A stretch of DNA of 5,210 bases from Mycobacterium sp. (GTDB lineage: Bacteria > Actinomycetota > Actinomycetes > Mycobacteriales > Mycobacteriaceae), in assembly GCA_029256565.1 (NCBI GenBank), contig JAQSXQ010000196.1:1-5210 (forward strand), written 5' to 3'. The notes below the pieces were generated by a model. That model worked only from the letters and a program-made list of their open reading frames with translations. It was not told the origin of the DNA and ran no database searches. Shown piece by piece: positions 1-4,501 of this stretch; the first letter of the stretch is position 1; the number at the start of each line of letters is the position of its first letter. Position numbers and translations under genes: made by a program.

Positions 1-419
1 AGGTCTTCGGCAAAGGCCCGGCCGTGGGTCGTCTCGACCGACGGGTCGCGGCCGCTGTTGGCGAGTGATTCCGTCGTGTCGGTGGCAACCCCGTCGGTGA
101 GGTCCCATTTCAGCGGCCCCGGAAGCGGGCGTGCCGGCGGATCGACGTTCGGGGGCCCCACCCACAGGTGCACGCCGTGAATGGTGCCGTCGGTCATCTG
201 CACCACCTCGGTGCGCACCACCCGGTCGTTCTTCGGCGTGATGCTGCTCAAGCCCTGACCAGCGCGAACGGTCTCGGCGATCGCCGTCTGGATCGTCATC
301 GAGTTCGGGTCGCGACGCAGGAAGGCGCTCACCGGCACCAGGTTCAAGGTGTGGTTGCCCTCTGCGACCACCACCGGTTCGGTGCCGAGAGTCTCCACCA
401 GGAGCCAGTCGGGGGTCAT
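1..419 (-). CDS. Rv3651-like sensor-domain protein, 5' part (runs off the left edge)
   Basis: The reading frame opens with ATG at 419 and stays open to the window edge, giving the first 139 residues (MTPDWLLVETLGTEPVVVAE...). This N-terminus matches my memory of M. tuberculosis Rv3651, a protein of about 345 residues. From established knowledge, Rv3651 is built of sensor-type (PAS/GAF-like) domains and its ligand and signalling output are not settled. Only the first domain is visible here, including a central TVRAGQGLSSITPKNDRVV stretch and an HLWVGPP segment. I see no signal peptide or membrane helix, so the product is probably cytoplasmic. There is no Shine-Dalgarno sequence before the ATG; a -10 hexamer lies 6 nt upstream, pointing to leaderless expression. 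The next gene upstream is the helicase on the same strand, 273 bp away and separated by a hairpin, so the gene probably has its own promoter. Confidence 0.85.
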   Translation of the reverse strand, partial: MTPDWLLVETLGTEPVVVAEGNHTLNLVPVSAFLRRDPNSMTIQTAIAETVRAGQGLSSITPKNDRVVRTEVVQMTDGTIHGVHLWVGPPNVDPPARPLPGPLKWDLTDGVATDTTESLANSGRDPSVETTHGRAFAED

Positions 420-431
420 GGGCGAATTCTA
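420..431 (-). promoter_or_regulatory. Leaderless promoter (-10 TAGAAT) of the Rv3651-like gene
   Basis: On the minus strand TAGAAT occupies 431-426 and fits the mycobacterial TANNNT -10 consensus. Six bases (TCGCCC) separate it from the ATG at 419, so the expected start of transcription is the A of the ATG itself. No purine-rich ribosome-binding site is present. No good -35 is visible 17-18 bp upstream, which is common in mycobacteria. Confidence 0.6.
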
Positions 432-458
432 ACGGCGCAAGCTTTTCGGACCGGGCGG

Positions 459-518
459 ATCGACCGATGCGAATTTCGTACCGTTGGCCCGTTCTGCCTG
501 GCCCGACCGTCGGTCGAT
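459..518. repeat. Inverted and repeated CGACCG half-sites upstream of the Rv3651-like gene
   Basis: ATCGACCG (459-466) is matched by its inverse CGGTCGAT (511-518). A tight palindrome, CGACCG-T-CGGTCG, sits at 504-516. Half-site CGACCG therefore occurs three times between about 40 and 100 bp upstream of the predicted start of transcription at 419. This could be a regulator-binding cluster or just GC-rich chance; no known operator is recognised. Confidence 0.25.
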
Positions 519-646
519 GGGCCGAAACGGCTTGCCCTCGCTCCAGCTGAGGGGTATTTTCCGACTACGCCCTGCTAGTCGTGGCAGACGACGGATCACG
601 TTGTAGCGTCCGTTGTCGCCTGGTTCGGCCGCGGGCGCGCCGGCAT

Positions 647-686
647 CCGTGGCCGACGACCATCGAGGGGTGGGTCGTCGCCACGG
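647..686 (-). terminator. Strong hairpin after the helicase gene, probable terminator without U-tract
   Basis: CCGTGG (647-652) and CGACGACC (654-661) pair with GGTCGTCG (673-680) and CCACGG (681-686). This gives a 14-bp stem with one bulged C (653) and an 11-nt loop. It starts 6 bases after the helicase stop codon in the direction of transcription. No T-run follows, so it would be a U-less hairpin terminator or a 3'-end-stabilising stem. Confidence 0.5.
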
Positions 687-692
687 CCGGGT

Positions 693-3032
693 TCACGTAC
701 GCGGGCGGTCGAGTTCGCTCAGTACCAGCCGCAGCACGGACACCGCGCCCGCCTTGTCCAATGGATCGTTGCCGTTGCCGCACTTGGGCGACTGCACGCA
801 CGACGGACATCCGTTCGGGCATTCGCAGGCCTCGATCGCGTCGGCCGTCGCCGACCACCACGTGACGATCTGACGGAATCCCCGGTCGGCGAAACCCGCC
901 CCGCCCGGATACCCGTCGTAGACGAAGATCGTCGGCAGTCCGTCCTCCGGACCCACCGCCGTCGACACGCCGCCGATGTCACCGCGGTCGCAGCTGGCCA
1001 CCAGTGGCAGCAGGCCGATCGCCGCATGCTCGGCGGCGTGCAACGACCCGGGGAAGCGCAGCGGATCGATCCCGTTGCGCTGCAGAGCTTCCGGCGTGAT
1101 CGTGCACATGACGGCCATCGTGTCGAGCGTGTGCGTGGGCATGTCGAGTTCGACGCAGTCGATCACCTCGCCGTTGAGTCTGCGCCGCAGATAGCTCGTC
1201 ACGGTGTGCGACACCGACACGGGAACCAGCCCGATGGTGACGTCGCCGTGGCTGCTGCGTTCGCCGGGACCGGTGACGACGATGTCGGTGACTTCCCGTG
1301 CGGACGTGTTGTATCCGGGATCCTCCGGGTGGACGAATGCGATGCCGTCCTCGAAGTCCAGCGAGTCCACCAGGTAGGTCTCCCCACGGTGCAGGTACAC
1401 CGCGCCCGGATGCACGGTCGAGGGCGCCTGCCCGGCGCCGGTGGTGCCGAGCATGCGGCCGGTGTCGGCCTCCAGGATCGCGATCTGTCCGCCCGAGGAG
1501 CCGCGGATGTCCACGGCGGCATGGGGATCGACGCCGGGGCTCGGGAAGTAGCCGCTGGGACGCTTGCGCAACAGGCCGTCGTCGACCAGTGCCGCCGCGA
1601 CCTCCTCGGCGTTCCACGTCCGGACCTCCGCCTCGGTGAGGGGGAGTTCGGTCGCGGCGCAGAGCAGCTGCGGCCCGAGCACGTACGGATTGGCAGGATC
1701 GATCACGACGCGCTCGATCGGCTTGTCCAGCAACGCCGCCGGATGGTGGACCAGGTAGGTGTCGAGCGGGTCGTCGCGGGCGATCATCACGATCAGTGCG
1801 CTCTGACCACGCCGCCCCGCCCGCCCGGCCTGCTGCCAGAACGACGCCACGGTGCCCGGGAAGCCCGCCAGGACCACCGCATCCAGGCCCGCGATGTCGA
1901 CGCCCAGCTCGAGTGCGTTGGTGGTCGCCAGCCCGCGCAGCGTGCCGTCGGCGAGCGCGGCCTCCAGCGCGCGGCGCTCCTCGGACAGGTAGCCCGCCCG
2001 GTACGACGCCACCTGATCGGTCAGGTCGGGTGCCACCGACTCGAGCCGGGCGCGCGCGCCGAGCGCCGTGAGTTCGGCGCCGCGGCGCGACCTGACGAAC
2101 GTCAGCGTGCGCGCGCCCTCGACCATGAGGTCGGCCATCACGCGAGCGGCTTCCGCGCCCGCCGTCCGCCGGACCGGCGCCCCGTTCTCGCCGACGAGAT
2201 CCGTCCGCAGCGCGGGTTCCCAGAGTGCGACCGTTCGTCCACCGTGCGGGGAGCCGTCCTCGGTGACCTCGGCGACGGTGTGGCCCAGCAGTTCCGACGC
2301 CGTCTCCGCGGGTTGGGCGGTGGTGGCGCTCGCGAAGATCACCGTCGGCTCGGACCCGTCGGCCGAGTACCTGGCGCAGAGCCTGATCAGCCGGCGGAGC
2401 ACCATCGCGACGTTGGAGCCGAAGATGCCACGGTAGTAATGACATTCGTCGACGACGATGAATCGCAGGTTGCGCAGGAACACCGCCCAGCGGGCATGGT
2501 TGCGCAGCATCGAGAAGTGGATCATGTCCGGGTTGGAGAACAACCACCGCGACCGTTCCCTGGCGAACTGCCGGGCGTCGGTGGTGCTGTCGCCGTCGTA
2601 CGGGCACGGCGCCACGCTCGACAGTCTCTCGACGGCGTCGGTGAGCGCCTGCGCTGCGCGCAGCTGATCGTGGCCGAGCGCCTTGGTCGGGGACAGGTAG
2701 AGCGCGCGGGCACGCGGGTCGTCCGCGAGGGCCGTGAGGATCGGAAGCTGGTAGGCCAGTGACTTACCCGACGCCGTGCCGGTGCTCAGCACGACGTGCC
2801 GCCCTGAGTGTGCGAGGTCGGCGGCGGTCACCTGATGGGTCCAAGGTTCGGTGATGCCGCGCGCGATGAATGCGTCGACGACGTCACGTGGCGCCCAGTG
2901 CGGCCACGGCCGCCTGCGGGCACTGCGCGCGGCCAGATCGGCGACGTGGCGCAGCGGGTGTTCGTCGGCCTCGCCGCCCGCGACGGCGCAGTCGAGAAGC
3001 TCTCGACCGAAGTCCGGCGCCAGACCCGACAC
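693..3032 (-). CDS. sftH: SftH/MrfA-family superfamily II DNA helicase (Rv3649-like)
   Basis: The product is 779 residues, close to the 771 of M. tuberculosis Rv3649. Helicase motifs run in order: a PWTHQ Q-like motif (63-67), motif I STGTASGKS (83-91), Ia YLSPTKAL (112-119), motif II DECH (195-198), motif III SAT (235-237), IV TLTFVRSR (309-316), V ATTNALELGVDI (369-380) and VI QQAGRAGRRGQ (400-410). The C-terminal part has DGYPGG (706-711) and cysteines 736, 738, 742, 745 and 751, typical of the MrfA zinc-binding (DUF1998) region. From established knowledge, M. smegmatis SftH is a monomeric DNA-dependent ATPase that translocates 3' to 5' on single-stranded DNA and unwinds duplexes; the related B. 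subtilis MrfA acts in mitomycin-damage repair. A repair role here is inference. I chose the GTG at 3032 because AGGAGG lies 6 nt upstream and conserved sequence begins soon after; the frame itself extends to an ATG at 3137. It is divergent from cspA. Confidence 0.93.
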   Translation of the reverse strand: MSGLAPDFGRELLDCAVAGGEADEHPLRHVADLAARSARRRPWPHWAPRDVVDAFIARGITEPWTHQVTAADLAHSGRHVVLSTGTASGKSLAYQLPILTALADDPRARALYLSPTKALGHDQLRAAQALTDAVERLSSVAPCPYDGDSTTDARQFARERSRWLFSNPDMIHFSMLRNHARWAVFLRNLRFIVVDECHYYRGIFGSNVAMVLRRLIRLCARYSADGSEPTVIFASATTAQPAETASELLGHTVAEVTEDGSPHGGRTVALWEPALRTDLVGENGAPVRRTAGAEAARVMADLMVEGARTLTFVRSRRGAELTALGARARLESVAPDLTDQVASYRAGYLSEERRALEAALADGTLRGLATTNALELGVDIAGLDAVVLAGFPGTVASFWQQAGRAGRRGQSALIVMIARDDPLDTYLVHHPAALLDKPIERVVIDPANPYVLGPQLLCAATELPLTEAEVRTWNAEEVAAALVDDGLLRKRPSGYFPSPGVDPHAAVDIRGSSGGQIAILEADTGRMLGTTGAGQAPSTVHPGAVYLHRGETYLVDSLDFEDGIAFVHPEDPGYNTSAREVTDIVVTGPGERSSHGDVTIGLVPVSVSHTVTSYLRRRLNGEVIDCVELDMPTHTLDTMAVMCTITPEALQRNGIDPLRFPGSLHAAEHAAIGLLPLVASCDRGDIGGVSTAVGPEDGLPTIFVYDGYPGGAGFADRGFRQIVTWWSATADAIEACECPNGCPSCVQSPKCGNGNDPLDKAGAVSVLRLVLSELDRPRT

Positions 3033-3038
3033 GGGTTG

Positions 3039-3044
3039 CCTCCT
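3039..3044 (-). promoter_or_regulatory. Ribosome-binding site AGGAGG fixing the GTG start of sftH
   Basis: On the minus strand a perfect AGGAGG ends 6 nt before the GTG at 3032. The longer in-frame ATG start at 3137 has no comparable site and would add 35 low-complexity, Arg/His-rich residues. This site therefore decides the start. Confidence 0.8.
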
Positions 3045-3061
3045 CACGGTATTGGGGTGAC

Positions 3062-3080
3062 CCCCATGGGGTTCGCGAAC
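3062..3080. repeat. Two abutting perfect 10-bp palindromes upstream of sftH
   Basis: CCCCATGGGG (3062-3071) and GTTCGCGAAC (3071-3080) are each perfectly self-complementary and share one base. They lie 30-48 bp upstream of the sftH start codon, where an operator could sit. No matching regulator is recognised. They do not fit the mycobacterial SOS box spacing. Confidence 0.4.
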
Positions 3081-3122
3081 GGTTCGATGGCGGTGCGTTC
3101 GGGCCCTTCCCGGCACCCCTGG

Positions 3123-3148
3123 ACAATTGTTCCCCACCTACTGATCAG
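3123..3148. repeat. Pair of 8-bp palindromes in an AT-richer island between sftH and cspA
   Basis: ACAATTGT (3123-3130) and CTGATCAG (3141-3148) are both perfect palindromes with centres 18 bp apart, in a locally AT-richer patch of the divergent intergenic region. They could be protein-binding sites serving either gene. Nothing ties them to a known regulator. Confidence 0.3.
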
Positions 3149-3176
3149 GAACCTGTCGCGTGGGCGTTCTACGTGA

Positions 3177-3206
3177 TTGACTTATGGCGGTCGCAGCTTC
3201 TGTGTT
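3177..3206 (+). promoter_or_regulatory. Possible cspA promoter (-35 TTGACT, weak -10 TGTGTT)
   Basis: TTGACT (3177-3182) is one base from the ideal -35 TTGACA and is followed, 18 bp on, by TGTGTT (3201-3206). The second base is G rather than the A that mycobacterial -10 elements strongly prefer. I found no plus-strand TANNNT hexamer anywhere in 3033-3369, so this is only the best-looking candidate. It would give a leader of roughly 155 nt. Confidence 0.25.
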
Positions 3207-3303
3207 CGTGTGTCAGCACTCGCAGGAACGTCGTTGCGGTCGCGGTCCCTGCGAGGGTCGAAGCCGGTTCGTTCCGACGACTCACGCGTTGGTATGGCGG
3301 TCG
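3183..3303 (+). repeat. 11-bp direct repeat TATGGCGGTCG, two copies 110 bp apart
   Basis: Identical TATGGCGGTCG copies lie at 3183-3193 and 3293-3303, both on the cspA-sense strand. Each contains TATGGC, a near-match to the TANNNT -10 consensus. The repeat could therefore be two alternative cspA promoter cores or two binding sites. The second copy also overlaps the 3' arm of the large leader hairpin. Confidence 0.4.
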
Positions 3304-3333
3304 GAACGGGCCCGGCCCACCGAAGCACGGTGG
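3219..3333 (+). promoter_or_regulatory. Structured cspA 5' leader: three consecutive hairpins
   Basis: Three stems follow one another. Hairpin 1 pairs CTCGCAGG (3219-3226) with CCTGCGAG (3248-3255), 8 bp with a 21-nt loop. Hairpin 2 pairs 3263-3278 with 3300-3316, 16 bp including two adjacent G-U pairs and one bulged C in the 3' arm (any of 3311-3313), with a 21-nt loop. Hairpin 3 pairs CCACCG (3317-3322) with CGGTGG (3328-3333), 6 bp with a 5-nt loop. A purine-rich single-stranded stretch with the ribosome-binding site follows. Cold-shock gene leaders in enterobacteria are known to be structured and to control translation by temperature; that function here is inference. If transcription starts at the second TATGGC, hairpins 1 and 2 would be DNA features only. 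Confidence 0.45.
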
Positions 3334-3351
3334 ACCGCACCCGCTGTAGTA

Positions 3352-3363
3352 GAAGGAAAGAAG
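3352..3363 (+). promoter_or_regulatory. Purine-rich ribosome-binding region of cspA
   Basis: GAAGGAAAGAAG occupies 3352-3363. The best anti-16S match, GAAGGA (3352-3357), leaves a rather long 12-nt gap to the ATG at 3370, while AAAGAAG (3357-3363) leaves 6 nt but is a weaker match. The region is free of obvious pairing with the hairpins before it. Confidence 0.5.
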
Positions 3364-3369
3364 CACCAA

Positions 3370-3573
3370 ATGCCACAGGGAACTGTCAAGTGGTTCAACC
3401 CGGAGAAGGGTTACGGCTTCATTGAACAGGAGGACGGTGGCGGCGACGTCTTCGTTCACTACAAGCAGATCCAGTCCAACGGATTCCGCACCCTCGAAGA
3501 GAACCAGAAGGTCGAGTTCGAGATCGAGGACAGCCCGAAGGGCCCGCAGGCGCTCAGCGTTCGCACCGTCTGA
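3370..3573 (+). CDS. cspA: Cold-shock domain protein CspA
   Basis: This is a complete 67-residue cold-shock domain protein, the full single-domain length of the family. It opens MPQGTVKWFNPEKGYGFIEQ and carries the RNA-binding motifs RNP1 (KGYGFI, 13-18) and RNP2 (VFVHY, 27-31), with aromatic contact residues W8, F9, Y15, F17, F28 and H30. The C-terminal half (GFRTLEENQKVEFEIEDSPKGPQ) is the usual actinobacterial form and resembles M. tuberculosis Rv3648c. The family binds single-stranded RNA and DNA in the cytoplasm as a five-stranded beta-barrel and melts RNA secondary structure. It is divergent from sftH and is followed 19 bp after its stop by a terminator, so it is probably a single-gene transcript. 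Its leader contains three consecutive hairpins, a possible regulatory device. The start is clear: the conserved N-terminus begins at this ATG. Confidence 0.96.
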   Translation: MPQGTVKWFNPEKGYGFIEQEDGGGDVFVHYKQIQSNGFRTLEENQKVEFEIEDSPKGPQALSVRTV

Positions 3574-3592
3574 GCGACGCCGGCTGACAGAG

Positions 3593-3628
3593 AACCCCCG
3601 CAGCTCTCGTCCGGGACTGCGGGGGTTT
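3593..3628 (+). terminator. Intrinsic-type terminator after cspA
   Basis: AACCCCCGCAG (3593-3603) pairs perfectly with CTGCGGGGGTT (3617-3627), an 11-bp stem with a 13-nt loop, followed by a short T-containing tail (TTTCCCTAT). It lies 19 bp after the cspA stop. The T-run is short, as usual in mycobacteria. Confidence 0.8.
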
Positions 3629-3641
3629 CCCTATCTGTCAT

Positions 3642-3667
3642 CGGCCCGGTGAGGCGTAACCGGGCCG
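3642..3667. repeat. Perfect 9-bp inverted repeat over the -35 zone of the Rv3647c-like promoter
   Basis: CGGCCCGGT (3642-3650) and ACCGGGCCG (3659-3667) are perfectly inverted around an 8-nt spacer. The repeat begins 14 bp after the cspA terminator and ends 9 bp before the -10 hexamer at 3677, centred about 35 bp upstream of the predicted start of transcription. It could be an operator or a second, U-less terminator for cspA; there is no T-run on either side. Confidence 0.5.
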
Positions 3668-3676
3668 TCGCTGGCC

Positions 3677-3682
3677 TAGGGT
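3677..3682 (+). promoter_or_regulatory. -10 element TAGGGT for the upstream ORF and Rv3647c-like gene
   Basis: TAGGGT fits TANNNT and lies after the cspA terminator. The expected start of transcription, 7-8 nt downstream, falls at or next to the GTG at 3690. No convincing -35 is present; the inverted repeat at 3642-3667 occupies that position. Confidence 0.5.
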
Positions 3683-3689
3683 CGGGATC

Positions 3690-3722
3690 GTGACGAGCGC
3701 CCTCGCGAGGAACCGACGCTGA
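3690..3722 (+). CDS. Candidate 10-codon leaderless upstream ORF
   Basis: A GTG placed 7 nt after the -10 hexamer opens a frame reading M-T-S-A-L-A-R-N-R-R and ending in TGA at 3720-3722. The final A of that stop is the first base of the ATG of the next gene (TGATG), the classic arrangement for translational coupling. There is no room for a ribosome-binding site before the GTG, so it would be translated as a leaderless message, a mode known to be common in mycobacteria. The peptide is short and basic (three Arg among the last four residues) and shows no domain. It may act only through its translation, by delivering ribosomes to the next start or by responding to arginine supply; both are inference. 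It could also be coincidence. Confidence 0.35.
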   Translation: MTSALARNRR

Positions 3723-4312
3723 TGAGTCAGCTGTCCTTCTTCTCGGCTGAGTCGGTGCCGCCTGCGGTCGCCGATCTGACGGGGATCCTCGCCGCGCCTG
3801 GCCAGGCGGTGCTGGTGACCGAGGGTGGACAGCGGGCAGCGCGACTGTCGGTGGTCGTGGATCGACTGTGGCGGGCCGAGGCGCTCGCCGACATGATCAA
3901 CGAGGCGGGTCTCACCGCCGAGATCGCCCGCACCGACGAGGACAGCCCGCTGGTGCGCACGGCCGTCGACGAGCGTCTGACGCCGATCGCGGCCGCGTGG
4001 ACGCGGGGCGCGGTCAAGACGGTGCCGCCGCAGTGGCTGCCCGGCCCGCGAGAGCTCCGGGCGTGGGCGCTGGCGGCCGGCTACCCGGAGGCGGACCGCT
4101 ACCTGCTCGGCCTCGACCCGCACGCGCCCGATACGCATTCCGCACTCGCATCGGCCATGATGCGGATCGGCATCGCTCCGACCCTGATCGGTACCAGGGG
4201 GTCCCGTCCGGCACTGCGCATCAGTGGTCGCCGGAGGCTATTACGCCTGGTAGAGAACGTGGGGGAACCTCCGGGCGACACCGAGGCGTTCTCCATGTGG
4301 CCACGTACTTGA
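3722..4312 (+). CDS. Rv3647c-like conserved mycobacterial protein of unknown function
   Basis: The 196-residue product begins MSQLSFFSAESVPPAVADL and matches my memory of M. tuberculosis Rv3647c (about 192 residues), which sits beside topA there too. I recognise no characterised domain and assign no function. Visible features are an alanine-rich N-terminal half, a WLPGPRELRAWALAAGYPEADRYLLGLD segment running from about residue 104, and a basic C-terminal stretch ALRISGRRRLLRLVENVGEPP (about 165-185) that could contact nucleic acid. There is no signal peptide or membrane helix. The ATG at 3722 has GAGGAA (3707-3712) 9 nt upstream and overlaps the stop of a 10-codon upstream ORF, suggesting coupled translation. 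It has its own promoter after the cspA terminator. It is 134 bp ahead of topA on the same strand, and the constant neighbourhood hints at, but does not prove, a link to DNA topology. Confidence 0.85.
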   Translation: MSQLSFFSAESVPPAVADLTGILAAPGQAVLVTEGGQRAARLSVVVDRLWRAEALADMINEAGLTAEIARTDEDSPLVRTAVDERLTPIAAAWTRGAVKTVPPQWLPGPRELRAWALAAGYPEADRYLLGLDPHAPDTHSALASAMMRIGIAPTLIGTRGSRPALRISGRRRLLRLVENVGEPPGDTEAFSMWPRT

Positions 4313-4340
4313 CGTCCGTCTCGCAGCGAGCCGGTTTGCG

Positions 4341-4346
4341 TACGCT
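4341..4346 (+). promoter_or_regulatory. Candidate -10 element TACGCT for topA
   Basis: TACGCT is the only plus-strand TANNNT hexamer I find between the Rv3647c-like stop and topA. It would start transcription near 4353-4355, giving a leader of about 92-95 nt before the TTG at 4447. It overlaps a perfect 8-bp palindrome, GCGTACGC (4338-4345). No good -35 lies 17-18 bp upstream; TTGACG (4309-4314) is 26 bp away, too far for a standard promoter. Mycobacterial topA transcription is known to respond to supercoiling, and a poor -35/-10 layout would be compatible with that. Confidence 0.35.
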
Positions 4347-4354
4347 GCCGCGTA

Positions 4355-4501
4355 ATGCGAAATTGTCAGTTGCCGATGGCCCAGGGTGGGTATCTACTAC
4401 CTGATCCGGACACCCATGGCGACTCAAGAGTGGAGCGTGTACGAGGTTGGCTGACCAGGATGGTGGCAGCGGCAACGGGAGGGTGCGGCGACTCGTCATA
4501 G
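4355..4501 (+). CDS. Speculative 48-codon ORF overlapping the topA start
   Basis: An ATG 8 nt after the candidate topA -10 opens a 48-residue frame (beginning MRNCQLPMAQ) that ends in TAG at 4499-4501, overlapping the first 55 bases of topA in another frame. If transcription begins at that ATG, the ORF would be leaderless, and its translation could affect initiation at the topA TTG. The peptide has no recognisable domain, its composition is unremarkable, and the ORF could easily be chance. I list it because it shares the promoter geometry of the other leaderless candidates in this window. Confidence 0.15.
   Translation: MRNCQLPMAQGGYLLPDPDTHGDSRVERVRGWLTRMVAAATGGCGDSS

Noticed and set aside
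168..578. Plus-strand ORF of 136 codons overlapping the Rv3651-like gene
   Set aside because: It is mostly antisense to a recognised gene, His/Arg-rich, and has no ribosome-binding site or leaderless promoter before it.
979..2607. Minus-strand ORF (542 codons) in another frame within the helicase
   Set aside because: It has the highly Arg/Gly/Pro-rich composition typical of an out-of-frame shadow of a GC-rich gene, has no start signal, and lies wholly inside sftH.
1026..2762. Long plus-strand ORF (578 codons) opposite the helicase
   Set aside because: It is antisense to sftH, whose frame carries every superfamily II motif in order. Its own product is Arg/Gly/Asp-rich with no recognisable domain. 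Long antisense frames are expected in GC-rich coding DNA.
3046..3051. TACCGT as -10 element for sftH
   Set aside because: Although it fits TANNNT, transcription would start at about 3038-3040, cutting into or removing the AGGAGG site and leaving a leader of only about 7 nt.
3044..3067. Seven-codon ORF (MGVTPIP) just before the sftH ribosome-binding site
   Set aside because: It has neither a ribosome-binding site nor a -10 at leaderless spacing, and its ATG is simply the centre of a palindrome.
3071..3086. LexA (SOS) box upstream of the helicase
   Set aside because: The mycobacterial SOS box is TCGAAC-N4-GTTCGA. Here the half-sites are either in inverted order (GTTCG-CGAAC) or separated by one base (CGAAC-G-GTTCG).
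3033..3137. Extension of the helicase to an upstream ATG at 3137
   Set aside because: The extra 35 residues are low-complexity, and the internal GTG at 3032 has a perfect AGGAGG at ideal spacing and gives a length close to Rv3649.
4363..4384. RecA-independent damage-type promoter (TTGTCRGTG-N8-TANNNT) before topA
   Set aside because: TTGTCAGTT resembles the first half, but no TANNNT hexamer follows at the required 8-nt spacing. The similar TTGTCC upstream of sftH fails as well.
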